Made by a program: the position numbers and the translations under genes
In this document: piece after piece, positions 25,816 through 35,227 of the stretch
How the letters are laid out: each line of letters starts with the position of its first letter
How positions within the stretch are numbered: the stretch's first letter is position 1
Source: Lachnospiraceae bacterium
GTDB taxonomy: Bacteria > Bacillota > Clostridia > Lachnospirales > Lachnospiraceae
Reading direction: 5' to 3'
NCBI GenBank assembly: GCA_017416465.1
Contig: JAFQCK010000146.1
Location: 1-64,000 of the forward strand
Length of the DNA: 64,000 nt
The notes under the pieces: model-generated
What the model saw: the letters and a program-made list of their open reading frames with translations, nothing else
Told to the model about the DNA's origin: nothing
Database searches by the model: none

Positions 25816-27048
25816 ATGATTTATAAATTACGAGGAAAGTTTATTAGAATTTGTACCATTTCATTACTACTTGTTTTTTTTGCGATTTTTCTACTTGTAT
25901 ATATTCTTAATACAATTCAATTAAATGCCGGAATGGATACTTTAACTGATATGATATCAAATCATAACGGACATATGCCTAATGAAAATCCTAAAAAATT
26001 AAATAAGAATATGCTTCCTAAAACACCAAATTTTATAACTAAAGAAACACCATTTAACACCCGCTTTTTCACAGTTAAATATAATGAAAACGGTGAATTT
26101 TTAATTTCAAATACAGAATTTATTTCATCGGTAACAGAAAATGAAGCAAAAGATTTTTCAAATATTGTTCTTAAAAAAGGTAAATCTCGTGGTTGGATAA
26201 AAAATTATAGGTATAAAATCACTTCTTCTAAACAAGGTTCGTTCATCGTTTTTGTAGATGGAAGTTCTTCTAAAGAAATGGCAAAAACTTTTATGTTCTC
26301 AGTTTTGATTGTATTATTATGTAGCGGATTAGTGATTATACTATTAATTGTAATTTTATCAAAATTTGCTATAAAACCGGTAGCAGAAAGCTATGATAAA
26401 CAAAAACAATTTATAACAGATGCAAATCATGAGTTAAAAACACCCCTAACATTAATACTTACCAATTTGGAAATTGCAGAATCAGAAATCGGTACAAACG
26501 AATGGCTCGATGATATAAGAACAGAAAGTACACATATGAGCGCCCTTGTTAACCAATTGGTAGCATTAAGTCGAATGGACGAAGATTCACTTATTCTTTC
26601 TGTCCGGGAATTTAGTTTAAGTGATGCTATTTACGACACAGCTTCTGAATTTGAAATACTTTCTAGCGTTAGAAATCAATGTTTTGTTAAAAATATAGAA
26701 CCTTCTATCATATATAAAGGCGACGAAGCTTCAATACGAAAACTTATAAGTATATTATTAGATAATGCACATAAATACTGTGATAAAAATGGAACTATCA
26801 CTATCTCACTATATCACAAACGATATCCTGTCCTTATAATAGAAAATACTTTTTCTGAAACAACAAAAGTTGAGCTTAATAAATTATTTGACCGTTTCTA
26901 TCGCAGTGATAAAGCAAGAAGTCACAATGGCAGCTTTGGTATTGGTCTTTCCATTGCTAAAGCCATTGTTGAAAAACATCATAGTGATATATACGCTTAT
27001 AGAAAAGATAAAAATACCATAGCGTTTAAAGTAATCTTCAAAAAGTGA
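25816..27048 (+). CDS. Sensor histidine kinase
   Basis: 410 residues. There are two membrane helices (about 11-32 and 155-180) flanking an extracellular region of about 120 residues without a recognised domain, so this is not an intramembrane-sensing kinase. The H-box is DANHELKTPLTL with H205, the N-box LLDNAHKY, and the G-box FGIGLSIAKAIVEKH. No clear HAMP domain is visible between helix 2 and the H-box. It pairs with the response regulator 25 bp upstream. The signal is unknown. Confidence 0.93.
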   Translation: MIYKLRGKFIRICTISLLLVFFAIFLLVYILNTIQLNAGMDTLTDMISNHNGHMPNENPKKLNKNMLPKTPNFITKETPFNTRFFTVKYNENGEFLISNTEFISSVTENEAKDFSNIVLKKGKSRGWIKNYRYKITSSKQGSFIVFVDGSSSKEMAKTFMFSVLIVLLCSGLVIILLIVILSKFAIKPVAESYDKQKQFITDANHELKTPLTLILTNLEIAESEIGTNEWLDDIRTESTHMSALVNQLVALSRMDEDSLILSVREFSLSDAIYDTASEFEILSSVRNQCFVKNIEPSIIYKGDEASIRKLISILLDNAHKYCDKNGTITISLYHKRYPVLIIENTFSETTKVELNKLFDRFYRSDKARSHNGSFGIGLSIAKAIVEKHHSDIYAYRKDKNTIAFKVIFKK

Positions 27049-27100
27049 GTGCTTATGCATTCACTTTTTCACATTTAATTCATACTTTTCAAGTATTTTC

Positions 27101-27119
27101 TTTAGTTTCACTTAAGTTT
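27101..27119 (+). promoter_or_regulatory. Candidate response-regulator operator ahead of the ABC permease
   Basis: TTTAGTTT (27101-27108) and TTAAGTTT (27112-27119) repeat with the same 11-bp step as the pair at 25025-25043. A weak -10 (TATGAA, 27137-27142) stands at nearly the same distance as in the regulator promoter. It lies in the 119-bp gap between the kinase and the permease. Confidence 0.5.
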
Positions 27120-27167
27120 TACTTGTTAAAATACCTTATGAAATAATTTAAGGAAAGGACTAAACCT

Positions 27168-28874
27168 ATGTATATTATCAAAAATGCTTTCAGATGCATT
27201 GGACGTTCAAAAGGACGTAATCTTCTAATTGGTATTATTGTATTAGTGATTGCCGTATCATCCTGTATTGGATTATCAATAAAACAAGCGGCTATTAATG
27301 CAAAAGAAGAAACTTTAAACAACTTAACAATTACAGCAACCATATCCTTTGACAGACAGTCTATGATGAATGAGATGAGAGAGAATATGGGATCACCTGA
27401 CTCTTTTGATTCAAGTAATCCTCCTTCATTTGATCGTTCACAGTTCAAAGAAATGATGGGTGCATCATCATCACTCACTCTTGAAGAATATGAAACTTAT
27501 GCTACCGCTGAAAGCGTAAAATATTTCTATTATACACTTACAACTTCTGTTAATGGTTCAAAAGACTTTGAACCTGTAAGTAACAGTTATTCTGAAGACG
27601 ATAGTAATGAAGATGACACTTCATCCGATTCACAAAATCAGAATATGTTTGGAAACGGACAAGACATGCAAATGCCGGGAGGTTTTGGCGGTAAATTCGA
27701 GCAAATGTTTGGTGCTCAAAGCGACTTTACTCTCACCGGATATAGTAGTGACTCAGCTATGACTTCATTTATAAACGGAACTACTTCTATCGTTGAAGGT
27801 TCAGTATTCGAAGAAAATACCAGTGAACATGTATGTATGATTTCAGAAGAGCTTGCGACATTTAACAATCTTTCACTTGAAGATACAATCATAATTACAA
27901 ATCCTAATAGTGAAGAAGAAACTTATGAATTAAAGATAGTTGGTATATATGATGATTCATCAGCTAACGAAAGCAGCTTCTCAATGATGGGCTCAACTTC
28001 AACAGACCCTGTAAACAATATTTATATGAGTGCCACTGCACTTTCGGACATAATTGCTTCATCTTCCGAAAATTCCGAAACTCAGACCGATGATAACACT
28101 GGACGTGAATACGAAACTGCACTTACGGAAACATTATCCGGTACATATGTATTTGATAATTCTGATGATTATTATAAATTCGAAGATGAAGTAAGAACAC
28201 TTGGTTTGGATGACAGCTACACTGTTTCTTCATCGGATATTTCTTCATACGAAGAAAGCCTTACTCCTCTTAACACTTTAAGTGAAATGGCAGGATATTT
28301 TCTTATAGTCATCTTAATTATCGGTGCAATAATTTTAATTGTACTTAACATTTTTAACGTAAGAGACAGAAAATACGACATTGGTGTTCTTACTGCAATG
28401 GGTATGAAAAAGGGTAAAGTTTCATTACAATTCCTTATAGAAACTTTTACCGTAACAATTCTTTCCGTTATTTTCGGAATACTAATCGGAGCCGTATGCT
28501 CTGTTCCTGTTACAAATATATTATTAGAAAACCAAGTTAATTCTGAAGAAGAAAAATCTCTATCTGTTAAATCAAATTTCGGCCGTGATAATATGGCAAT
28601 GCCTGGTGGCATGCCTGGAGGAGATATGCCTGGTGGTGATATGCCTGGTGGCGGATTCCGAGGAAATGGCGGTATGAGCAACAATCCGTTTACAAATCTT
28701 GCTGACAAAGATACAAGAGCAGAATATATATCAGAAATTAATTCTGCCATGAATTTTACTGTAGTATTGCAAATGCTTGGAATCGCGATTCTACTTACAT
28801 TAATTTCAAGTATGGTTTCAACATTATTTGTAATGCGTTATGACCCTCTCAAAATACTAGCAAACAGAGATTAA
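27168..28874 (+). CDS. FtsX/MacB-type ABC transporter permease
   Basis: 568 residues. There is one N-terminal membrane helix (about 18-38), a large extracellular domain (about 40-365) rich in Ser/Asp/Asn, then three C-terminal helices with the FtsX motif (VRDRKYDIGVLTAMGMKKG). An unusual low-complexity loop near residues 475-505 holds repeats of MPGG(D) between the last helices, and a second Met/Gly-rich patch (MFGNGQDMQMPGGFGG) lies near 163. The ATPase partner follows 47 bp downstream. The two-component system upstream shares an operator. Probable role: export or removal of an antimicrobial or envelope-active compound. Confidence 0.88.
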   Translation: MYIIKNAFRCIGRSKGRNLLIGIIVLVIAVSSCIGLSIKQAAINAKEETLNNLTITATISFDRQSMMNEMRENMGSPDSFDSSNPPSFDRSQFKEMMGASSSLTLEEYETYATAESVKYFYYTLTTSVNGSKDFEPVSNSYSEDDSNEDDTSSDSQNQNMFGNGQDMQMPGGFGGKFEQMFGAQSDFTLTGYSSDSAMTSFINGTTSIVEGSVFEENTSEHVCMISEELATFNNLSLEDTIIITNPNSEEETYELKIVGIYDDSSANESSFSMMGSTSTDPVNNIYMSATALSDIIASSSENSETQTDDNTGREYETALTETLSGTYVFDNSDDYYKFEDEVRTLGLDDSYTVSSSDISSYEESLTPLNTLSEMAGYFLIVILIIGAIILIVLNIFNVRDRKYDIGVLTAMGMKKGKVSLQFLIETFTVTILSVIFGILIGAVCSVPVTNILLENQVNSEEEKSLSVKSNFGRDNMAMPGGMPGGDMPGGDMPGGGFRGNGGMSNNPFTNLADKDTRAEYISEINSAMNFTVVLQMLGIAILLTLISSMVSTLFVMRYDPLKILANRD

Positions 28875-28921
28875 ATATAAATTTTCAGAAAGGAAATATG
28901 CTTTTTAGCAAGGTATAAATT

Positions 28922-29578
28922 ATGGCTATATTATCATTAAAAAATATATGTTTTTCATATGACTCTACGCCTGTTCTTGACAATTTATCTTATGATTTTG
29001 AAAAAGGTAAAATCTATTGCATTGTAGGCAAATCAGGTGCTGGTAAAACTACTCTTTTATCAATTTTATCAGGACTTGCTTCTCCAAAAAGTGGAAGCAT
29101 CCTTTACAACGATAAAGATATTAAGAAAATTGATAAATATAAATTCAGAAGTAAATATATTGGTGTTATATTCCAAAGTTTTAACTTATTAACAAAATTT
29201 ACAGCTGCCGAAAATGTAATGCTATCTATGGACATTGCAGGAACAAAGAAAATAAACAAAAAGCAAAAGGCCCTTTCTCTTTTAGAAAGTGTTGGCCTTA
29301 ACGAAGACGAAGCAAACAGAAGAGTTCTTAAACTTTCAGGCGGTCAGCAACAGCGTGTAGCTATCGCAAGAGCTCTTTCGTACGACCCTGAAATAATTTT
29401 GGCAGACGAACCGACAGGTAATCTTGACGGAGATACGCAGAATGAGATTATGGCTATCTTTAAAGATCTCGCCGCTTCCGGAAAATGTGTAATCTTAGTA
29501 AGCCATTCTCCTCAGGTTGCAAAAATGTGTGATGAGTGTTATGAACTCAAAAAAATAACTGTTAAGTCTAAAAAATAG
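28922..29578 (+). CDS. ABC transporter ATP-binding protein (MacB/LolD type)
   Basis: 218-residue nucleotide-binding protein. Walker A is [10 protein letters not shown]-loop [18 protein letters not shown], signature [15 protein letters not shown] and Walker [13 protein letters not shown], the last being characteristic of the MacB/LolD/FtsE class. It energises the FtsX-type permease encoded upstream. Followed by a bidirectional terminator at 29668-29706. Confidence 0.95.
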   Translation: MAILSLKNICFSYDSTPVLDNLSYDFEKGKIYCIVGKSGAGKTTLLSILSGLASPKSGSILYNDKDIKKIDKYKFRSKYIGVIFQSFNLLTKFTAAENVMLSMDIAGTKKINKKQKALSLLESVGLNEDEANRRVLKLSGGQQQRVAIARALSYDPEIILADEPTGNLDGDTQNEIMAIFKDLAASGKCVILVSHSPQVAKMCDECYELKKITVKSKK

Positions 29579-29667
29579 ACTTTATCTATATATTTTCATT
29601 TTTCTTTTTTATATTTCTCCTATCCTAATAAATTTGGAGATGGTCGAATTATAATCGACTAAAAAAT

Positions 29668-29706
29668 AAAAATCCGATATTCCATTCAAAAGAAAATCGG
29701 ATTTTT
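29668..29706. terminator. Bidirectional terminator
   Basis: AAAAATCCGAT (29668-29678) pairs with ATCGGATTTTT (29696-29706). It has A-runs and T-runs on both sides and lies between convergent genes (ABC ATPase on plus, AI-2E-type transporter on minus). A smaller GTCGA/TCGAC hairpin precedes it at 29643-29659. Confidence 0.85.
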
Positions 29707-29726
29707 ATTTTATGTCTTTAATACAA

Positions 29727-30869
29727 CTATTCCACTTTAATATTTCTTTCTGCTAACCTCTTTTTAACTAACTCTCTAAATAACGCATAAGCTATTGAGC
29801 AAATAGGAATAAATATAATCATTCCCAAAACACCCATAAGATTTCCACCAATTGTAACTGCGACCAAGACCCATATTGAAGGTAATCCTACCGAGTTTCC
29901 TACAACATATGGATATATAAGATTTCCTTCTATCTGCTGAAGTATAAGGAACATGATTACAAACACTAATGCCTGCATAGGACTATCAATCAATATCAAT
30001 ATTGCACCTATAAAACATCCTATAAACGCTCCAACAATAGGTATGAGCGCTGTTATAGCAATTACGACTCCCATCATAAGAGCATATGGCAATCCAATAA
30101 TAGACATTGTTACAAAAAATAATACCCCAAGAATACATGCTTCAAGGCATTGTCCTGATAAAAAACTTGAAAACGTCTTATTCGAGATAGTACATACATT
30201 AATTATTTTTGCAACCTTTTCTTTACTTAAAAATGCATATAACACTTGTTTTGCCTGATTTGCTAATTTTTCTTTCTGAATTAAAATATATATTGCAAAA
30301 ACAAGTCCAATAACAAATGAAGCAACTCCACTTATTAAACTGCTTATTATTCCAATACCTGAACTCAAAAATAATCCTGCACCATTCTTAAGATTACTTG
30401 CTACAACATCAATAACTTTTCCCCAATCAACCTCAACATCAAGGATAAAAGCTTCAACCTCCGGATATTTTTCACTTAATTTTTCTAATTTATTAGAAAA
30501 TCTATCAAATGCTGCCGGTAACTTTTCACTTACCTCGATTACTGTATCTGTAATCTCAGGAATTACAATCTTTAATGCAAAGAAAATAATAAAAACAAAT
30601 GCAATGATAGTTGTAACTAAAGCAACGCCTCTTCTTACTCCTGCAATCTTTCTATACTTACTCTTCTTAAATAAATGTTTCTCAATTTTTCTCATAGGAA
30701 CATTTATTATAAACGCCATAGCACCACCTAAAAGAAATGGAAATACCAGAACAATAAGCTTATTAACAAATGAAACAATATTACCAATGTTTTCTAACGC
30801 TTCGTAAAATAAAACAACCGTACATAACGTTATCAAAATCTTTTTAAAATTACTTCCAGATAAATTCAT
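29727..30869 (-). CDS. AI-2E family transporter (membrane permease)
   Basis: 380 residues, about eight membrane helices in the arrangement of the AI-2E/PerM family: helices at about 10-45 and 65-85, an amphipathic region (about 95-150) and a helix cluster at 155-365. The C-terminal IEGNLIYPYVVGNSVGLP is a family signature. Members export small molecules or act as Na+/H+ antiporters; the substrate is not predictable. A monocistronic gene with its own GGATAAGAG site. Confidence 0.85.
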   Translation of the reverse strand: MNLSGSNFKKILITLCTVVLFYEALENIGNIVSFVNKLIVLVFPFLLGGAMAFIINVPMRKIEKHLFKKSKYRKIAGVRRGVALVTTIIAFVFIIFFALKIVIPEITDTVIEVSEKLPAAFDRFSNKLEKLSEKYPEVEAFILDVEVDWGKVIDVVASNLKNGAGLFLSSGIGIISSLISGVASFVIGLVFAIYILIQKEKLANQAKQVLYAFLSKEKVAKIINVCTISNKTFSSFLSGQCLEACILGVLFFVTMSIIGLPYALMMGVVIAITALIPIVGAFIGCFIGAILILIDSPMQALVFVIMFLILQQIEGNLIYPYVVGNSVGLPSIWVLVAVTIGGNLMGVLGMIIFIPICSIAYALFRELVKKRLAERNIKVE

Positions 30870-30939
30870 ATTACTTACTTCACTCTTATCCTTTCTTAAA
30901 ACCCTTTCGCATATACATTTCTATTATCCTAATAATTTT

Positions 30940-32349
30940 CTATACAACTTTTTCCTTAGAAGGTATAGGCTTAATAACTTTTTTATAAATATGTATCATA
31001 AATATTATTGTAATAATCACAGCCATTATCTCAGCTATCGGAAACGCCCACCATACATAATTAACTTTTCCTAATTTAGATAACAAATATGCTGCCGGAA
31101 GCAATGCCACAAGCTGTCTGCATATCGAAATAAACATACTGAATATTGCACTTCCAAGTGCCTGAAACATTGTTGTCCCAATTATATCAAAACCTGCGAA
31201 TATAAAATGAAGGCTAATAATCTTTAGCGCCGGAATTCCCATTTCAAGCATCTTATCTGATGCATCAAAAAATCCAAGTAATTTATCCGGAAAAACTTGG
31301 AAAATTGCAAGTCCAACCATCATTATACCCATAGCATATACCACACTAAGCTTTACGGTTTTAACCAGTCTTTCTTTATTCTGAGCACCATAATTATATG
31401 CAACAATAGGAACCATTCCATTATTAAGTCCAAATACCGGCATTAACACAAAGCTCTGCAACTTATAATAAACACCAAATACCGCAGTTGCCGTAGATGT
31501 AAACGAAATCAAAATCTTATTCATTCCATAAACCATTACAGAACCAATAGACTGCATAATTATTGAAGGAACACCCACTATGTAAATCTGACCGATAATC
31601 TTACCCGAAGGTCTGAAACCTTTAAGATTAAAATGAATTTCCTTATTAAGCTTAAGATTAAGTATTAATGCAATAATCCCCGCAATAATCTGTCCTGCAA
31701 TAGTAGCAACTGATGCACCAATTACACCCAATTTAGGAAATCCAAAATATCCGAAAATTAAAATAGGATCAAGAATTATGTTAATAATTGCACCTGTCAT
31801 CTGTGTTGCCATTGTACATACAGTTTTTCCTGTTGACTGCAACAGTTTTTCAAAAACAAACTGCATACATATACCAATTGAACCACAACAAATAATACTT
31901 AAATATTGAATTCCATATTCTACAATCTGTGTATCCTTCGTCTGACTTAAATAAAAAGGTTTTACAAATGTTAATCCTATAATAAAGAAAACAATATATA
32001 TTATACCGATTAAAAACACCGCATTATTAGCACATTCATCAACCTGTTTTTGTTTTTTCTGTCCAAGAGCTTTAGATAAAAAAGCATTTATACCTACACT
32101 CGTTCCTCCTAAAATAGCTATCATAAGTGTCTGAATCGGGAATGCCAACGATAGTGCCGTAAGTGCATCTTCATTAATCTGAGCCACAAAAATACTATCT
32201 ACAATGTTGTACATTGCCTGAACTAACATAGACAACATCATTGGCACTGACATTGATAATAGTAATTTATTCACCGGCATTGTTCCCATCTTATTTGCCG
32301 GTAAAATTTCTTCACTAGCAGATGTTGTATCTTTTTTTAAATCTGTCAT
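30940..32349 (-). CDS. MATE family efflux transporter
   Basis: 469 residues, twelve predicted helices. The N-terminal motif NKLLLSMSVPMMLSMLVQAM and VDSIFVAQINEDALTALSLA around residues 50-70 are typical of the NorM/DinF-like MATE branch. Cation-coupled export of drugs or metabolites is expected. The protein begins with a polar 20-residue stretch (DLKKDTTSASEE). AGAAAGGA precedes the ATG. A 50-bp gap separates it from the HD gene upstream. Confidence 0.92.
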   Translation of the reverse strand: MTDLKKDTTSASEEILPANKMGTMPVNKLLLSMSVPMMLSMLVQAMYNIVDSIFVAQINEDALTALSLAFPIQTLMIAILGGTSVGINAFLSKALGQKKQKQVDECANNAVFLIGIIYIVFFIIGLTFVKPFYLSQTKDTQIVEYGIQYLSIICCGSIGICMQFVFEKLLQSTGKTVCTMATQMTGAIINIILDPILIFGYFGFPKLGVIGASVATIAGQIIAGIIALILNLKLNKEIHFNLKGFRPSGKIIGQIYIVGVPSIIMQSIGSVMVYGMNKILISFTSTATAVFGVYYKLQSFVLMPVFGLNNGMVPIVAYNYGAQNKERLVKTVKLSVVYAMGIMMVGLAIFQVFPDKLLGFFDASDKMLEMGIPALKIISLHFIFAGFDIIGTTMFQALGSAIFSMFISICRQLVALLPAAYLLSKLGKVNYVWWAFPIAEIMAVIITIIFMIHIYKKVIKPIPSKEKVV

Positions 32350-32399
32350 TTGAAACTTTTCCTTTCTAAAATAAGTTCAAAAAACCTCTTCTCATACTT

Positions 32400-33056
32400 T
32401 TATAGTACCTTGCTTCCATTCGCCATAAGTTTAAACTTTGCACCCAACATCTCCGCAGAACGACGACACATTATCATTCTTCCTAAAAATATTTCAAAAT
32501 ACTCATACATTGTACACATTGTTTCATCTATCTGTAAATCAAGTGTAATAACCTTCTTCTCCATATCAAGCTTTAAATCTGCCGAAGTAACAGCATAATT
32601 CACCCTGTCATGAATATCAAAATTCTTCAAATCCTGATTCCTTACCCTATTTCTTCTAACATCACATTTATCTGCAATAATTAGAGCAGCAGATATTGGT
32701 GAAACTGCCCCACCTGTAGACTCATCATGATTAGCTATTGCTGAAACCACTGTAACCCTGTCTTCCAATGCCAAATCTGTGTCTTTCAAGATATCATTTG
32801 CAAGAAGAGCCCCATATTCTGCATGATGTTTACGATTAATAGCATTACCGATATCGTGCATAAATGCAGCAATCTTAACAAGTTCCATTTCTTTTTCGGA
32901 ATATCCAAATTCTTTTAAAATCATCGCGGCATTCTCGGCAACCTTACAACAGTGTGCCTCTGAGTGGTCAGTATATCCTAAAATCCCAAGATTGTCATTT
33001 CCTTTTTTTATAAAGGCTTTTACTTCCTCATTCTTTTTAATTTCTTCGTAATTCAT
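32400..33056 (-). CDS. HD-domain phosphohydrolase
   Basis: 218 residues. HD-superfamily signature: H in HSEAHCCKVAENA, then AAFMHDIGNAINR with the HD pair, and a later Asp in ALIIADKCDVRRNR. The role is unknown; such proteins hydrolyse nucleotides or nucleotide second messengers. The track of in-frame starts gives a GTG at 33062; the ATG two codons on (33056) is preferred. It follows the FKBP-like gene 14 bp downstream on the same strand order (HD upstream stop 32400, FKBP stop at 33071), so the two are probably co-transcribed. Confidence 0.8.
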   Translation of the reverse strand: MNYEEIKKNEEVKAFIKKGNDNLGILGYTDHSEAHCCKVAENAAMILKEFGYSEKEMELVKIAAFMHDIGNAINRKHHAEYGALLANDILKDTDLALEDRVTVVSAIANHDESTGGAVSPISAALIIADKCDVRRNRVRNQDLKNFDIHDRVNYAVTSADLKLDMEKKVITLDLQIDETMCTMYEYFEIFLGRMIMCRRSAEMLGAKFKLMANGSKVL

Positions 33057-33070
33057 TTCCACCTCAATAA

Positions 33071-33610
33071 TTATTCATAAATTCCATTAATTGTAACTTC
33101 AAACACTACATCTTTTCCTGCATAGTTTGTGTTGTGATAATCATCCGGGAATTTAAGATTTAATTCAACTGTTTCTCCAACCTTGTGTCCGATAAGACCA
33201 TCTTCAAAACCATCAATATAACTGTTAGAACCTATTGTTAAGTCCTGAGGGCCATAACCTTCCGTGCTGCCACCCTCAAATTTTTCACCATCAATATATC
33301 CTGTATAATCAATATTTACAGTTACTCCATCTGTTACTTCTAAGCCTTCTTCTTTGTTAAGTATCGGTGTAGGAACAGTTGTTGTTGGTTCTGTACTTAT
33401 TTCATTATTTATCTGTGTGTTAGAGCCTGTTGTGCTTCCTTTTTTATCATTCTCATTTACTCCTACATATACAAGCAAACCTATAAATGCTGCACCCAAT
33501 AAAATCGGTGTTCCAAACATCGCAACATTTTTTAATGTTTTTATCTTCTTATCTCTTGCTCTTTTCTTAGCTTTTAATTCCTGTGCCAATTTCTTATTTT
33601 CTTTCTTCAT
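33071..33610 (-). CDS. Membrane-anchored FKBP-type peptidyl-prolyl isomerase
   Basis: 179 residues. A lysine-rich cytosolic start, one membrane helix (about 29-49), a Thr/Ser/Asn linker, then a trigger-factor-type FKBP domain (VNIDYTGYIDGEKFEGGS, SYIDGFEDGLIGHKVGE, FPDDYHNTNYAGKDV). It is probably a folding factor on the outer face. The start at 33610 follows AAAGGATTACAATA. The FKBP domain is clearly related to the one in the lipoprotein at 52994-54190. Co-directional with the HD gene that follows. Confidence 0.88.
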   Translation of the reverse strand: MKKENKKLAQELKAKKRARDKKIKTLKNVAMFGTPILLGAAFIGLLVYVGVNENDKKGSTTGSNTQINNEISTEPTTTVPTPILNKEEGLEVTDGVTVNIDYTGYIDGEKFEGGSTEGYGPQDLTIGSNSYIDGFEDGLIGHKVGETVELNLKFPDDYHNTNYAGKDVVFEVTINGIYE

Positions 33611-33795
33611 TATTGTAATCCTTTCCTGCCTGAGCAATTTATTTGCATCTATATATAATAAACGCACATTTTTTCTATTATACTATATTCTTATAATATT
33701 TTCAAAAAGAACTGATGATTTTTTTTTTGCAAAGTGCTATACTTAGCTCAATATATATAAAATAATTTAATATTGAAAGGGACAGGTATTAAAAA

Positions 33796-35184
33796 ATGTT
33801 ATTTTCAAGTACTCCTAAGCCAAAAGGATTAAACATCATTATTGTTGGCATTGGAAAAGTGGGTACAACTCTAATCGACCAGTTAAGTAAAGAAGGACAT
33901 GATATAACGATAGTTGATAAAGACCACAACAAAGTTCAGACTATGGCAGGTCTTTATGATATCATGGGTCTTACAGGAAATGGTGCAAGCTTTAGTGTTC
34001 TTTTAGAAGCCGGTATTGATAATGCCGACCTTGTAATCGCAGTAACCGATTCAGATGAACTTAATCTCTTATGTTGCACTGTCGCAAAACGTGTCAGTAA
34101 ATGTGCTGCAATCGCAAGAGTAAGGACTCCCGAATATAGCGAAGAAGCTTCTTACCTTCGCGAGAAATTGGGACTTGCAATGATTATTAATCCTGAACTT
34201 GAAACTGCTATTGAGACAGCAAGAATTTTATATCTTCCTACTGCTCTCGAAGTTAATACATTTGCACATGGTCAGGCAGAATTAATTAAATTCCAGATAC
34301 CAAAAGATTCTACACTTAATGGTATGACAATTTCAGAACTTAATAAACAGGTTTCCATTGCTTTTATTGTTTGTGCAATAGAAAGAAATGGTGAAGTAAT
34401 CATACCTACAGGTAATTTTATATTAAGTGAAGGTGATTTTGTATCATTTGTATCAACCCGCAGTAATGCCAGAGAATTTCTTAAAAAAACCGGTTTTAAC
34501 ACACGCCAGGTTAAAGATACTATGATTATTGGTGGTGGTAAATTCGCATATTATCTTGCAAAAAACCTTTTAAATGTCGGTGTTTCAGTAAAAATCATTG
34601 AAAAGAATAAAGAAAGATGTGAAGAACTTAGCATACTTTTACCAAAAGCAATTATCATAAATGGTGATGGAGCTGATGAAGAGCTTCTTAAAGAGGAAGG
34701 TATAGATTATGCAGAATCATTTGTCCCTCTAACCGGAATCGATGAAGAAAATGTAATGCTTACACTCCATGCAAAACAAATTTCTAAGGCTAAGGTAATT
34801 ACAAAAATCAACAGAATTACTTTTAAAAACGTCATTAACAGTTTAGACTTAGGAAGTGTTGTATATCCGAGAATGATAACCTCTGAAGCTATAATAAAAT
34901 ATGTTCGTGCAAAAAGTAATTCACGTGGTAACAATATAGAGACACTTTATCATATGTTTGATTCGAGAGTTGAAGCTATTGAATTTACTGTTCAGGAAAA
35001 TTCTAAAGTAGCAGACATTCCAATTATGGATCTTGAATTAAAAAATAATTTATTACTTTGTTTTATAAATCGAAAAGGTAAAATTATTATTCCTAATGGT
35101 CAGGATAAAATCAAGGCTCACGATACGGTTATGATTGTAACTACTCACACAGGATTTAATGATATTGACGATATATTGAAATAA
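33796..35184 (+). CDS. trkA: Trk potassium uptake protein TrkA
   Basis: 462 residues, peripheral NAD(H)-binding gating subunit of Trk/Ktr potassium uptake. There are two RCK_N domains, the first with VGIGKVGTTLIDQL (residues 17-30) and the second with IGGGKFAYYLAKNLL near 239-253, each followed by an RCK_C domain (KDSTLNGMTISELN; ENSKVADIPIMDLEL). This is the standard doubled TrkA layout. trkH follows 43 bp downstream. A GAAAGGGACAGG site precedes the ATG. Confidence 0.95.
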   Translation: MLFSSTPKPKGLNIIIVGIGKVGTTLIDQLSKEGHDITIVDKDHNKVQTMAGLYDIMGLTGNGASFSVLLEAGIDNADLVIAVTDSDELNLLCCTVAKRVSKCAAIARVRTPEYSEEASYLREKLGLAMIINPELETAIETARILYLPTALEVNTFAHGQAELIKFQIPKDSTLNGMTISELNKQVSIAFIVCAIERNGEVIIPTGNFILSEGDFVSFVSTRSNAREFLKKTGFNTRQVKDTMIIGGGKFAYYLAKNLLNVGVSVKIIEKNKERCEELSILLPKAIIINGDGADEELLKEEGIDYAESFVPLTGIDEENVMLTLHAKQISKAKVITKINRITFKNVINSLDLGSVVYPRMITSEAIIKYVRAKSNSRGNNIETLYHMFDSRVEAIEFTVQENSKVADIPIMDLELKNNLLLCFINRKGKIIIPNGQDKIKAHDTVMIVTTHTGFNDIDDILK

Positions 35185-35227
35185 TAAATCTTTTTACTAA
35201 GCTTATAAAGTGGAGGCTTAATATATT

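Noticed and set aside
28217..28750. 177-codon minus-strand frame opposite the FtsX-type permease
   Set aside because: The proline/glycine-rich translation is the complement of the MPGG repeat coding; no start signal.
33668..33795. c-di-AMP (ydaO) riboswitch before trkA
   Set aside because: The 128-bp gap is too short and too AT-rich for that aptamer, and its conserved motifs were not seen.
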